From Bog-756 sp963778165 (lineage in GTDB: Bacteria; Actinomycetota; Acidimicrobiia; Acidimicrobiales; RAAP-2), in contig CAVZTE010000005.1 of assembly GCA_963778165.1 (NCBI GenBank), positions 558,001 to 622,000 on the forward strand: a stretch of 64,000 bases of DNA, written 5' to 3'. Positions 1 through 9,526 of this stretch are shown here, piece after piece. The translations under genes were made by a program, and so were the position numbers. The notes under the pieces are model-generated. The model had not been told where the DNA came from, did no database searches, and worked only from the letters and a program-made list of their open reading frames with translations. Within the stretch, counting starts at the first letter, position 1. The number at the start of each line of letters is the position of its first letter.

Positions 1-459
1 CCGGACCGGAATCTGCTGGGCGTAGTCACGGGCGGCGTCGGTCCCCCCGGCGTTCACGAACCCGTCGACCAGTTCGGAGCAGAGAGCCCGGGTCATGGCC
101 TCGTACCCGTCCACCCGGCGGTGGGAGAACCAGGGCAGCAACAGCCTCCGGGTCCAGGTGTGGAGAGGCGGGTCGGCCGAGATGGGCGGGAGGCCGTACT
201 GGAGGACCGGCTCGTCCCGGGGGACGCCGTTGAAGGGGATGACCGAGATCTGCTGGGAGCTGAAGTGGTCGATGTCGTGGGCCAGGTCCACCACATCCTG
301 GTACCGGGTCGGAAGCCAGGTGCTGCCCCTGCGGTCGGTGTGGGCCACCGGGCACGACCGGCGCAGGTCGTCCCAGATGGAGAAGGGATCGGTTACGTAC
401 CCGGGGTCCAGCACATCGAAGTCGGTGTCCCAATCTGAAACCGGCGGTGCTTCTGACAT
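1..459 (-). CDS. Cytochrome P450, N-terminal part (cut by window edge)
   Basis: This is the first 153 residues of a cytochrome P450; the heme-binding Cys loop lies beyond the window. The fragment has the usual P450 start (DPGYVTDPFSIWDDLR, then a stretch resembling 'CPVAHTDRRGSTWLPTRY') and the helix B'-C signature PPISADPPLHTWTRRLL, in which the His and Arg normally contact the heme propionates. The ATG start at 459 is preceded by AAGGAG at good spacing. It is the last visible gene of a minus-strand run that includes an SDR and an acyl-CoA ligase, so a hydroxylase role in ring or side-chain catabolism is likely. The substrate cannot be inferred from this fragment. Confidence 0.88.
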   Translation of the reverse strand, partial: MSEAPPVSDWDTDFDVLDPGYVTDPFSIWDDLRRSCPVAHTDRRGSTWLPTRYQDVVDLAHDIDHFSSQQISVIPFNGVPRDEPVLQYGLPPISADPPLHTWTRRLLLPWFSHRRVDGYEAMTRALCSELVDGFVNAGGTDAARDYAQQIPVR

Positions 460-574
460 GGAACTCCTTGCTGGGGCCGTTGACAGGACCGGGGCGACGC
501 CGCCGACGTGACCCCGACCATTCTGCCACGCCGGCTGTCCGGGCCGACGGGCGGGGTGACCCCGGTCCCGGGGG

Positions 575-1405
575 TCAGATGGTCAGTCCCCCGTCTACCG
601 AGAGCACGGCACCGGTGGTGTACGAGGACTCGTCGGAGGCGATGAAGGCCACCGAGGCGGCGATCTCCGCCGGGGTCGAGAACCCCATGGGGGTCATGAT
701 CTTGGTCAACTCCTTGAAGTCCCCGCCCTCCGGCAGCTCGAAGGTCCCGATCAACGGGGTGTCGACCCCGCCCGGGGCCACCACGTTCACCCGCACCCCG
801 CGGGACAGGTACTCGGCCGCCAGGGCCTTCGAGAACATCAGGAGACCGGCCTTGGAGGCGCAGTACGCCGCCGAGTACGACTGACCCATGAGCGCGGTGT
901 TGGAGGCCACGTTGACGATGGAGCCTCCGTGCTCCAGCAGGTAGGGAAGGGTGGCCCGACAGACCAGGAACGGTCCGGTCAGGTTGACGGCCAGGATCTT
1001 CTCCCACCGCTCGAGAGGCATGTCCACGGTGTTGAAGAAGCCGCCGATGCCGGCCACGTTGCACACCACCGTCGGGGGTCCCAGGTCGGCGGCCAGAGCG
1101 CCGACGGTGTCGTTGACCGACGACTCCGAGGTGACGTCGCAGCGATAGGCGCGGGCCGCTCCCTCGTCGGCGGTGATGGCCGCCACCGTGGCCTCCAGGT
1201 TGTCGGCCGCCACGTCGAGGGCGGCGACGGCCGCTCCCTCCCGGGCCAGCCGCGCCGCCACGGCGCGCCCGATGCCTGAGCCCGCTCCGGTCACCACCGC
1301 CACCTTGCCGGCGAACCGGTGGCCGGCATAGGAGGAGATGGCGGCATCGGCGGCGTCGTGCTCCGCCCCTCCTTGTCCCAGGGTGACCCGCTGGATCGGA
1401 CTCAT
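575..1405 (-). CDS. SDR family NAD(P)-dependent oxidoreductase
   Basis: Classical short-chain dehydrogenase of 276 aa. The cofactor motif TGAGSGIG is at residues 39-46, CNVAG (normally NNAG) at 116-120, the catalytic Ser near 169, and Tyr182/Lys186 in YCASK. An N-terminal extension of about 30 residues precedes the Rossmann fold. The C-terminus ends in the usual SVDGGLTI. The ATG at 1405 overlaps the stop of the upstream acyl-CoA ligase (ATGA), so the two are translationally coupled. It probably oxidises a hydroxyl or reduces a keto group in the same catabolic route; substrate unknown. Confidence 0.93.
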   Translation of the reverse strand: MSPIQRVTLGQGGAEHDAADAAISSYAGHRFAGKVAVVTGAGSGIGRAVAARLAREGAAVAALDVAADNLEATVAAITADEGAARAYRCDVTSESSVNDTVGALAADLGPPTVVCNVAGIGGFFNTVDMPLERWEKILAVNLTGPFLVCRATLPYLLEHGGSIVNVASNTALMGQSYSAAYCASKAGLLMFSKALAAEYLSRGVRVNVVAPGGVDTPLIGTFELPEGGDFKELTKIMTPMGFSTPAEIAASVAFIASDESSYTTGAVLSVDGGLTI

Positions 1406-3042
1406 GAGCCCCTCGCTTTCGATGATGGTGATGGTGGGGACGATGACGACGGAGCCGGGGCGTAGGTCTCCCGCAGGGCGTGCTTGAGGATCTTGCCGGC
1501 CGGGTTGCGGGGCACGGTCTCCACCAGCTCGAGCTGTTCGGGGATGGACTGGACCCGGAGCCCGCGGCCCTTCAGATAGGAGACCATCTCGTCGAGATCG
1601 AAGCTCTGGCCCTCGGCCACCGACACCACGGCACAAGCCCGTTCGCCGGTCTTGGGGTCGGGCAGGCCGATGACGGCCACATCGGACACGGCGGGATGGG
1701 CGTAGAGAAGGTCCTCGACCTCCTTGGCCGAGATGTTCTCCCCGTGACGGATGATCACGTCCTTCAACCGACCGGTGATGGTCACGTACCCGGCCTCGTC
1801 GACGGTCCCCAGGTCGCCGCTGCGGAAGTATCCCTGGTCATCGAAGGCCTCGGCGTCCAGCGAGGGGTCGAGGTAGCCCCGGATGACCTGCGGGCCCTTG
1901 AGCCGGATCTCGCCTTCCTCTCCCGGGCCGGCCCGGGACCCGTCCAGGGCCACCACGATGAGCTCGACGCCTGGTGTGGGTCGTCCTTCCGTCTCGGCCA
2001 ACTTCCCGTCGGGATCCTCGGTGGTGGCCATGACCACGATGGGCGCCTCGGTGAGCCCGTAGCCGGAGACGATGCCCACCCCTCCGATCTCCCGCTTGAG
2101 GTCGTAGTGGAGCTGGGGTGGCTTGGGGGCGCCCCCGCCCGGATACGACCGGATGGCCGGAAAGATGGAGCCGGGGCCGGCGGCCCGCTGGGCGGCCAGA
2201 TAGGCCAGGTGGAAGGTGGTGCCGGACCCGGCCAGGGTCACGTCGTTGGCGGCCAGGTAGGCCGGCGTGGCCACGGCGTCGAACGACTCGGTGATCAGGA
2301 GCCGGCACCCGGTGAACAGGGCGGCGATCAGCCACCCGATCCCGCCGATGTGGGTGAAGGGGAACACCAGGCCGGAGACGTCGTCGGGCCCGATGTCCAG
2401 GCACTCGGCCATGGCCAGGGCCGAGGCCATCACCGTGAGGTCGGTGTGCTGGGCGCCCTTGGGGTCAGCGGTGGTGCCCGAGGTATAGAACAGCCACCGG
2501 ATGGGCGCCTCGGCGGCCCGGCTCGGGGCCGCGGTCACCGGCGGCAGACCGGCGGGGTCCCCATCGGGCAGCTGGCGATCGACCACCAGCACCTGGAGCC
2601 CGGGCCTGTCGGCGGCCACTTCCCGGGCCATGGCCTCGAAGTCGAAGCCCCGGTACACCGTGGGCACGATGAGGAGTGAGGCGTCGCTCTGGGTGGTGAT
2701 GAAGCCCACCTCCCGTCCCCGGTAGATGGGGATGAGGGGATTCTGGCGGGCCCCCAGGCGCGACAGCGCTCCCACCAGCACCAGCGACTCGTTCCAGGTG
2801 GGCAGCTCCCAACTGACGGCGGTGCCGGCCTGGACCCCGTACTCGGCGGACAGGCCGGCGGCGACCCGCAGGCAGGCCCGGCGGTAGCCCTCGAAGGTCA
2901 GTTCGTGGCCGGTGTCCTCGTGGGCCAGCACGGCGTCCGGACTCACCTCGGCCCTTTGCTCGATCAACTCCCACAAGGTGGGGGCCCCGACCCAGCCCCG
3001 GGCGGCGGTCCGCTCGTGCAACTCCTCGATGAAATCGGTCAT
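1402..3042 (-). CDS. Acyl-CoA synthetase (AMP-dependent ligase, ANL family)
   Basis: Adenylate-forming ligase of 546 aa that would activate a carboxylic acid as its CoA thioester. The phosphate-binding loop YTSGTTADPKG is at residues 186-196. Further on come the A5-type SGYGLTEAP, the A7 motif YFRSGDLG, the hinge GRLKDVIIRHGENISAKEVE and the C-terminal PRNPAGKILK with the catalytic Lys. The tail is Ser/Pro-rich. The ATG at 3042 overlaps the upstream stop (ATGA), and its own stop overlaps the downstream SDR start. It resembles the cyclohexanecarboxylate/fatty acid ligase branch, but the substrate is not determinable. Confidence 0.93.
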   Translation of the reverse strand: MTDFIEELHERTAARGWVGAPTLWELIEQRAEVSPDAVLAHEDTGHELTFEGYRRACLRVAAGLSAEYGVQAGTAVSWELPTWNESLVLVGALSRLGARQNPLIPIYRGREVGFITTQSDASLLIVPTVYRGFDFEAMAREVAADRPGLQVLVVDRQLPDGDPAGLPPVTAAPSRAAEAPIRWLFYTSGTTADPKGAQHTDLTVMASALAMAECLDIGPDDVSGLVFPFTHIGGIGWLIAALFTGCRLLITESFDAVATPAYLAANDVTLAGSGTTFHLAYLAAQRAAGPGSIFPAIRSYPGGGAPKPPQLHYDLKREIGGVGIVSGYGLTEAPIVVMATTEDPDGKLAETEGRPTPGVELIVVALDGSRAGPGEEGEIRLKGPQVIRGYLDPSLDAEAFDDQGYFRSGDLGTVDEAGYVTITGRLKDVIIRHGENISAKEVEDLLYAHPAVSDVAVIGLPDPKTGERACAVVSVAEGQSFDLDEMVSYLKGRGLRVQSIPEQLELVETVPRNPAGKILKHALRETYAPAPSSSSPPSPSSKARGS

Positions 3043-3896
3043 CTGCCCGGCTCCGACCACAGCTGGTCGGTGTAGGTGTCGGTGCCCGGCACGGTGCCGA
3101 TGAACGGTGATGCCCAGACCACATGGCCCACTCCGGAGTCCGCCACCGCCCGGCCCTGCCCGGCGAAGAGGGCGCCCCACGAGCCGGACGGGTCCTCGTC
3201 GAGGAACCACAGGAGCAGCACCCGTCGATCCGCTGACTCCGAGCGCGGCACGTCGCCGGGGGCGTCGGCCAGCAGGGGCAGCGGACTGAAGGCCAGCACG
3301 GTGGCGGCCGGCGACCCGGGGAGGACGGCCGGCAGGTACTCGTCGCGGTACCAGGCCCGCACCTGCTCGGGCGTGACGCCTTCGGCCGGATCGACGAACA
3401 CCGAGACCATCCCCGGGAACCGGTGGTCCAAGGTGAGCTCGGCCGGCACCCCGTCGTCGTCCCGGCGGACCTCCCACTCGTAGTGGTAGAGCCCGGTGTG
3501 GATGTGGTCCCGTTCCATGAACATCCGTCCGGCGGCATGGAGCGCGTTGACCTGGTCCACCGCCCAACGGTTCCACTCGTCGTGGTGGCCGTCCAGCACG
3601 TAGTAGAGGCCCAGGTAGGTGCCGATCTCGGGATCGGACACCAGCGGTTCGACCGCCCCGTCGGCCGGGCCGCTCGGATAGCGCAGCCCCTTCAGCGGGG
3701 CGGTGGAGACGAACCGGGCGCCGGCGAAGTTGAACGCCCCGATCTGACATCCGGCGTAGAAGTGGTCCCGCTCGTACCAGCGGTTGTACTCCACCTCATG
3801 GCCCCGGTGGGGCTCCACCAGGGTGTACAGCATGGTGCCGATCCGGATGGGATCGTCGGTCACACCGCCGGAGGCGGGGGTCGATCTGCCAGTCAT
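3039..3896 (-). CDS. Conserved protein, likely tandem dimeric alpha-beta barrel
   Basis: Protein of 285 aa that I cannot name precisely. Two segments look like ferredoxin-type alpha-beta barrel halves (EthD/ABM-like): one around residues 17-110 with 'EYNRWYERDHFYAGCQIGAF', the other around 150-240 with 'GMVSVFVDPAEG' and 'VRAWYRDEYLPAVL'. The repeated Y-R-D-E/H-pattern (WYERDH, WYRDEY) supports an internal duplication. The ATG at 3896 has AGGAG upstream. It is the first gene of the coupled trio with the ligase and SDR, so a small-molecule cyclase, isomerase or monooxygenase-like role in that pathway is plausible. That is inference from context only. Confidence 0.85.
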   Translation of the reverse strand: MTGRSTPASGGVTDDPIRIGTMLYTLVEPHRGHEVEYNRWYERDHFYAGCQIGAFNFAGARFVSTAPLKGLRYPSGPADGAVEPLVSDPEIGTYLGLYYVLDGHHDEWNRWAVDQVNALHAAGRMFMERDHIHTGLYHYEWEVRRDDDGVPAELTLDHRFPGMVSVFVDPAEGVTPEQVRAWYRDEYLPAVLPGSPAATVLAFSPLPLLADAPGDVPRSESADRRVLLLWFLDEDPSGSWGALFAGQGRAVADSGVGHVVWASPFIGTVPGTDTYTDQLWSEPGR

Positions 3897-3960
3897 GATG
3901 CTCCTGTTCCGTTGGTAGGTCTGGTGCTGTCGGTCCTTGGCTGCATGGTGGTCCCGCCCG

Positions 3961-5582
3961 TCACCGGCCGGCCACCCGCGGCGGGAGCGCCGCCGCCTCG
4001 GCGGACAGTGCCCGCTTGTCCACCTTCATCATCGAGGTGAGGGGCAGGGCGTCGACCACCGCCACCCGGTCGGGCGCCTTGTAGTCAGCCAGGGAGTGGC
4101 GGGCCGCCGACCGGAGGTCCTCCAACAGCTGCTCCGCCGACGGGGTGGCGGCTGCCGCCGGCACCACGAAGGCCACGCCGATCTCCCCCAGCACCGGGTC
4201 GGGTGCTCCGACCACGGCTACCTGCGCCACGTCGGGGTGGCTCCCGAGGACCCGCTCCACCTCGGCCGGATAGACGTTGTAGCCACCCCGGATGTACAGC
4301 TCGTTGGCCCGGCCCACCAGATGGAGGCACCGGCCTTCGTCGAGGGATCCGAAGTCCCCGGTGGTGAGCCACCCGTCGGGGCCCAGCACCGACTCGGTGG
4401 CCTGGCGGTCGTAGACCACCCCCGCCGCCCCCGGTCCTACCGGAGGGCCGCCCCAGTAGCCGCGCATCACCGCAGCCGAACGCAGTCGGACCCGGCCCAC
4501 CTCACCCGGGCTGACCGGTCGGCCGTCGTCGTCGACCACGGCCAACTCCACGCCGGGCACCGGGCGCCCCACCGAGTTGGCCACCACTTCGTCCGGGTCG
4601 CCGGGCACGGTGCCGGTGCCCAGGGAGGCCTCGGTGGAGGTGTAGCGCACCACCACCGGCGCCCCGAATCGGGTGCGCAGGGCTGCCACCAGCTCCGGCG
4701 GCACCCGCGAGGCCCCGGTGCCCACGATCCGGAGCGAGGAGACGTCGGTGCCCTCGAGGTCGGGGTGGGCCAGGACCAGGGCCCACTGGGTGGGCACCCC
4801 CTGGCCCACGGTGATCCGCTCCTCCGCCACGATCCGGATGGCATCGGCCGCCTTCCACGGGGTGGGGGTGATGACCGTGGTCACCCCGTTGGCGATCTCG
4901 TCCCAGGTCCGGGTCATGGAGCCGACGTGGGCGAAGGGCAACGGGGAGAGCCGTCGGTCCCCGGGCTCGGACAGCACGTCGGTACCGGCCGCCACCGCCT
5001 GCAGGCAGGCGTGGTCGAAGACCGCGCCCTTGGGCAGGCCGGTGGTACCGCTGGTCCACACCACCGCCACCGGGTCGTCCGGTTGCAACTCGGGCCACGA
5101 TGACGGCGGCGGGCCGGCTGCGGCGTCTTTCATGGCCGACCGGGGGACCACGTCGACCGCACGGGCCGTCCGGCCGCGGCAACCCGTCGTCGATCACGGT
5201 GACCACCGGATGGGTGCGTTCGAGGATCGACTCGACCTCGGCGGTCCCCAGGCGCAGGTTCACCCCCGAGGTGATGGCCCCCAACCGGGTGGCGGCGGCA
5301 TAGCCGATCATGTAATCGATGGAGCTGGGCAGCATGAGGCAGACCACCGAGCCCCGGCTCACCCCGCGCTCGGCCAGCAGCCCGGCCACGCCGTCGGCGG
5401 CCCGGTCCCACTCGGCAAAGGTCAGCGCCGGCCCGGGGAGAGGTGGCCGTGGCCGGTTCGACGTAGGCCTCCACGTCGGCGTTGGCCCGGGCGGCGGCGC
5501 GCAGAACGTCCACCACCGTCTGGAGCTTCCCCTCGATCTGACGCACCGTCATATCGGGGCCGACTGTAACAGGGCCACCCAC
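3961..5582 (-). pseudogene. Acyl-CoA synthetase, interrupted by two frameshifts
   Basis: The three reading frames together give a complete ANL-family ligase. The N-terminus runs from 5582 (GTG preceded by GGGGAG; an alternative ATG is at 5552) to about 5440. The next part, LTFAEWDRAADGVAGLLAER through VTVIDDGLPRPDG, is in a second frame to about 5165. The remainder is in a third frame and holds VVWTSGTTGLPKGAVFDHA, YTSTEASLGTG, LTTGDFGSLDEG and RGGYNVYPAEVE down to 3961. Each shift equals one extra base, the first in a CCCC run and the second in a CCC run. The flanking sequence is otherwise intact, with no internal stops in the correct frames, so this may be sequence error rather than a dead gene. 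It lies 92 nt downstream of the alcohol dehydrogenase gene. Confidence 0.8.
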
Positions 5583-5674
5583 CGCTCACTCCCCGGCCGG
5601 CACCTCCGGACCGGGCTGTTTCCCGGGCGCCGGAGCGGTGGCGGGATCGCGCAGCGGCAGGGTCGGACCTGGGG

Positions 5675-6781
5675 TCAGAAGGTCAGGACGCCGCGGGCCA
5701 GCTTGCCGGCCTCCATGTCCTCCACGATCTCCCGGAACCCCTCGAGGGGGCGCTGCTCGGTGACCAACTCGTCCAGCATCAGTTGTCCCGAGAGGTACAG
5801 CTCCACCATCAGCGGGATGTCGTGGTGGGGACGGGCCGAGCCGTACCGGCAGCCGAGCAGCCCCCGGTCCACATAGGCCAGGGCGTTCACGTCCACCGAC
5901 ACCTCGGTGCCCTGTGGCGGGATGCCGATGGCCAGGGCGTTGCCGCCCCAGTCGAGGACGTCGAGGGCGTTGCGGAGCACGGCCGGGTGGCCCACGCAGT
6001 CGAAGGACCAGTTGACCCCGCCGAACCAACCCAGGGCCCCGCTCACCTTGTCGGGCCCCGGGGGCACGATCTCGCGGATGGCGGCCACCGAGTCGGTGGA
6101 CGAGGCGTCCACGAAGTGGGTGGCCCCGAACTGGCGGGCCAGTGCCTCCTTGGAGGCCAGGGTGTCCACGGCGATGATCCGGCTGGCCCCGGCCAGTCGC
6201 AGGCCCTGGATCACGTTGAGTCCCACGCCCCCCACGCCGAAGACCGCCGAGGTCTCGCCGGGCTGGACCCGGGCCCGGTTGAACACCGAGCCCACACCGG
6301 TCAGGACCCCGCAGCCGATGAGGCAGGCCGAGGTCATGGGCACGTCCTTGGAGATCTTGACCGCCTGGACCTCCTTGACGATGGTCGACTCGGTGAACAC
6401 CGAGGTGCCGGCGAAGTTCGATGCCGGCTCGCCCTTGAAGGTGAAGGGCTGGGCCACGTTGCCCAGGGTCTTCACACACCAGGTCGGATGGCCGGTGCTG
6501 CAGGCCCGGCAAGTGCCACAGCTCTGCAGGGTGGCGATGACCACGTGGTCCCCCACCTTGACCGAGCGGACCTCGGAGCCGATGGCCTCGACCACCCCGG
6601 CACCCTCGTGGCCCAGCACCGACGGCGCCTTCCACGGGATGGTCCCGTTGATGACCGAGAGATCGCTGTGGCAGACCCCGGCGGCCCCGATGGCCACCCG
6701 GACCTCGGTCGGCCCGGGATCCCCCACGCTCAACTGGTCGGTGACCTCTACGTCGTCACCGGTGAACACGATGCCTCGCAT
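5675..6781 (-). CDS. Zn-dependent alcohol dehydrogenase, class III-like MDR
   Basis: Medium-chain dehydrogenase of 368 aa. Catalytic-zinc ligands are visible as Cys37 (GVCHSD) and His58-Glu59 (GHEG), with the third Cys in LIGCGVLTG. The structural-zinc Cys set is C88, C91, C94 and C102 (QSCGTCRACSTGHPTWC). The Rossmann motif GVGGVGLNVIQG follows. This layout matches class III/NDMA-dependent alcohol dehydrogenases of actinomycetes. The start ATG at 6781 has a strong GAGGGAGGGG upstream. It probably oxidises an alcohol intermediate to the aldehyde; specificity is unknown. Confidence 0.93.
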   Translation of the reverse strand: MRGIVFTGDDVEVTDQLSVGDPGPTEVRVAIGAAGVCHSDLSVINGTIPWKAPSVLGHEGAGVVEAIGSEVRSVKVGDHVVIATLQSCGTCRACSTGHPTWCVKTLGNVAQPFTFKGEPASNFAGTSVFTESTIVKEVQAVKISKDVPMTSACLIGCGVLTGVGSVFNRARVQPGETSAVFGVGGVGLNVIQGLRLAGASRIIAVDTLASKEALARQFGATHFVDASSTDSVAAIREIVPPGPDKVSGALGWFGGVNWSFDCVGHPAVLRNALDVLDWGGNALAIGIPPQGTEVSVDVNALAYVDRGLLGCRYGSARPHHDIPLMVELYLSGQLMLDELVTEQRPLEGFREIVEDMEAGKLARGVLTF

Positions 6782-6971
6782 GGCACCCCTCCCTCTTGGC
6801 TCAATCGCTGCTGTTCGGACTGGATCTGTGGCACACGGACTCTGTGGCGGACTGATTGGTCGGGCCGTCCCGGCCCTCCCGACCAAGCGGACGGTCAACC
6901 GGTGGGCTGACCGCTGGGATGGTACCGGTCCGGGCGTCGGTCTCCGCCCCGGCCGCGGCGTCGGACGGCCG

Positions 6972-8636
6972 TCACGCCGGCGGGGGCGACTCGGCGTACT
7001 GCTCCCGGAGCTCCCGCTTGAGCACCTTGGCGCTGGCATTGACCGGCAACGACTCCACCGTCACCACCCGCCGGGGCACCTTGTAGTTGGCCAGGCGCTC
7101 CTTGGCCCAACCGAGCAGTCCCTCTTCGAGGTCGTCGGTCCCGACCCCTGCGGCCGGCACCACCACGGCCAGGCCCGTCTCGCCGAGCCGGCGGTCGGGC
7201 ACCCCCACCACCGCCACCTGGGCCACCCCCGGGTGGAGCCGGAGCACCGCCTCCACCTCAGCCGGGTACACGTTGAACCCGCCGCTCACGTACATGTCCT
7301 TCAGACGGTCGGTGATGGTGACGTTGCCGGCCTCATCCATGGTGCCCACGTCCCCGGTGTGCAGCCATCCTTCGATGTCGATGGCCTCGTCGGTCGCCTC
7401 GGCGTCGTTGAAGTAGCCCCGCATGACGTTGTAGCCCCGCACCACGATCTCGCCGGCCTCGCCCCGCGGCACCTCGATGCCGGCGGCGTCCACGATCCGG
7501 ACGTCCACATCGGGAATGGCCCGCCCCGACGTGCCGGCGATGACCTCGGCCGAGTCCCCCCGCCGGCACATGGTCACCGTCCCGGTGGCCTCGGTCAGTC
7601 CGTAGGCGGTGAGGACGGTCTCCACGCCGAGGTCGTCCCACAGTCCCCGCACCAACTCCACCGGGACCACGGCCGCTCCGGTGACCACCAGCCGCAGGGT
7701 CGACAGGTTGAATCCCTTGCGGTCGGGATGGTCGAGGATGGTCTGGAAGATGGTGGGTGGTCCGGGCAGCACCGAGATGCCTTCGGCCTCGACCCGGTGC
7801 ACCACCAGGTCGACGTCGAAGACGGGCTCGGGGTACATGGTGGCCCCGGCCATCAGGCAGGCCAGGATGCCCGCCTTGTACCCGAAGGTGTGGAAGAACG
7901 GGTTGACGATCAGATACCGGTCACCGCGGCGCAAGCCGACCACCTCGGCCCAGGTGGCGAAGGTGCGGAGGGTCTGGCCGTGGGTGGACATGGCCCCTTT
8001 GGGCCGTCCGGTGGTCCCGGAGGTGAACACCAGGTCCGAGAGGTCGCCGGCGGTGATGGAGGCGGTGCGTCCGGCGGCCACGTCGGCGGAGCACGCCCCG
8101 CCCTCTTGGAGGAACACCTCCCACCCCACCACGGGATCCCCCTTGGCGGTGGCGCGCTTCTGCGTGCCGTCGCCGGTGCGGAGGATCACCACCCGTTCCA
8201 GTTCGGGCACCTTGTCCCCGGCCGCCACGGCCTGGTCCAGGAGGGCCGGATAGTCATTGCCCAGGAACCCGTCGACGGTGAAGAGCATCCGGGCCCCCGA
8301 CTGGCGCAGGATGTAGGCGGCCTCGGCTCCCTTGAACCGGGTGTTGAGGGGAACCAGCAGCGCCCCCGCCCCGACCGCGCCCAAGGCCGCGATCACCCAC
8401 TCGGCGCAGTTGGGCGCCCAGATGGCCACCCGGTCGCCCCGGTCGATCCCGTTGGCCACGATGGCCCGGGTGGCCGAGGCCACGGCGTCGGCCAGCTGGT
8501 CGAAGGTCAGCCGGACGGTGGTCCCGGCCGGCCCGTGCACGTCGACGATGGCCTCGGACTGGCCGAAGCGGGCCGCGGCATCCTCCACCAGGCTGGGGAT
8601 GGTCCCCCACTGCAGATCCCCTCGCGGATCGGTCAC
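6972..8636 (-). CDS. fadD3: FadD3-like acyl-CoA synthetase
   Basis: ANL-family ligase of about 554 aa. Stretches such as VAIWAPNCAEWV, LVPLNTRF, NPFFHTFGYKAGILACL, VLPGPPTIFQTILDHP, LTAYGLTEATGTVTMC, ITDRLKDMYVSGGFNVYPAE and the final KVLKRELRE closely follow what I remember of mycobacterial FadD3. That enzyme activates HIP, the steroid C/D-ring propionate. The P-loop is TSGTTGRPKG. The order fadE30-ipdF-fadD3 in the same cluster supports the call. I chose the GTG at 8636, which has GGAG 8 nt upstream and gives MTDPRGDLQW; an ATG at 8663 is the alternative. Exact substrate is an inference. Confidence 0.85.
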   Translation of the reverse strand: MTDPRGDLQWGTIPSLVEDAAARFGQSEAIVDVHGPAGTTVRLTFDQLADAVASATRAIVANGIDRGDRVAIWAPNCAEWVIAALGAVGAGALLVPLNTRFKGAEAAYILRQSGARMLFTVDGFLGNDYPALLDQAVAAGDKVPELERVVILRTGDGTQKRATAKGDPVVGWEVFLQEGGACSADVAAGRTASITAGDLSDLVFTSGTTGRPKGAMSTHGQTLRTFATWAEVVGLRRGDRYLIVNPFFHTFGYKAGILACLMAGATMYPEPVFDVDLVVHRVEAEGISVLPGPPTIFQTILDHPDRKGFNLSTLRLVVTGAAVVPVELVRGLWDDLGVETVLTAYGLTEATGTVTMCRRGDSAEVIAGTSGRAIPDVDVRIVDAAGIEVPRGEAGEIVVRGYNVMRGYFNDAEATDEAIDIEGWLHTGDVGTMDEAGNVTITDRLKDMYVSGGFNVYPAEVEAVLRLHPGVAQVAVVGVPDRRLGETGLAVVVPAAGVGTDDLEEGLLGWAKERLANYKVPRRVVTVESLPVNASAKVLKRELREQYAESPPPA

Positions 8637-8701
8637 ATCTGACACTCCGTCAGGGTAGTGCATCGCCCTGCCTGCTCGACTGGGCCGACGGGCCCGGCGG
8701 C

Positions 8702-9526
8702 TCAGGGGTGCTGGCTGCTGACCGAGACCACCTCGCCGGTCATGAAGGTGGCGTACTCGCTGGCCAAGAAGGTGATGACGTTGGCCACCTCCCAAACCTC
8801 GGCGCCGCGCCCGAACACCTCCCGTCGGGCCAGTTCGGCCAGCTCCTCGTCGGGCATGACCTTGTTGAGGAAGGGATGGACGGCCAGGCTCGGGGAGACG
8901 GCGTTGATGCGGATGTTGTGGGGAGCGGCCTCGACCGCGCTGCAGCGGGTGAGCGCCATCACCCCGGCCTTGGCCGCGGCGTAGTGGGCCTGGCCGGCCT
9001 GGGCCCGCCAACCCAGCACCGAGGCGTTGTTGACGATGACCCCGCCCCCGCCGCGGGCGTAGAGATGGCGGAGGGCGGCCCGGGTGCACCGGAACGTCCC
9101 GGTCAGGGTGATGTCGAGCACCAGGGACCACTGCTCGTCGGTCATGTCCACCACATCGACCTGCCCGCCCAGGCCGGCATTGTTGACGGCCACGTCGAAC
9201 CGTCCGTGCCGCTCGACGGCGGTGTCGTAGAGCCGTTGGACCTGAGCCTCGTCGGTCACGTTGCACGGGACGGCCAGCGGGACCTCACCGTTCAGCTCGG
9301 GGAGGGCGGCCAGGGCCTCGGCGGCCTCACCCAACCGCCGCTCGTGAGCGTCGGAGATCACCACGGTGGCCCCCTCCTGCACGCACCGCTGGGCGGTGGC
9401 GAACCCGATGCCGGTGCCCGCCGCCGCCGTGATGACCACGACCTTGCCGGTGAGGAGCCCGTGGCCGGCCGGCGGGGAGGGAAGGGCGGGCGCCGTCTCG
9501 TTGGTGGCCCTCGGTGTGTCGGTCAT
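8702..9526 (-). CDS. ipdF: SDR oxidoreductase, IpdF-like
   Basis: Short-chain dehydrogenase of 274 aa with an atypical glycine motif TAAAGTGIG (residues 33-41), DAHERR after beta 2, NNAGLGGQ, NNASVLGWRAQ with the catalytic Ser, HYAAAKAG with Tyr and Lys, and the ending TGEVVSVSSQ. TAAAGTGIG, VNNASVLGWRAQ and the VSVSSQ ending recall Rv3559c/IpdF, the hydroxy-dehydrogenase acting after steroid A/B-ring removal. Its ATG overlaps the stop of the upstream FadE30-like gene (ATGA). The function is inferred from this resemblance plus the neighbourhood. Confidence 0.85.
   Translation of the reverse strand: MTDTPRATNETAPALPSPPAGHGLLTGKVVVITAAAGTGIGFATAQRCVQEGATVVISDAHERRLGEAAEALAALPELNGEVPLAVPCNVTDEAQVQRLYDTAVERHGRFDVAVNNAGLGGQVDVVDMTDEQWSLVLDITLTGTFRCTRAALRHLYARGGGGVIVNNASVLGWRAQAGQAHYAAAKAGVMALTRCSAVEAAPHNIRINAVSPSLAVHPFLNKVMPDEELAELARREVFGRGAEVWEVANVITFLASEYATFMTGEVVSVSSQHP

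Noticed and set aside
5907..8642. A long plus-strand open frame of about 900 codons across the ADH and FadD3-like genes
   Set aside because: It is antisense to two well-supported genes, is His/Gly/Pro-rich without any family motif and lacks a ribosome site. GC-rich codon bias creates such shadows.
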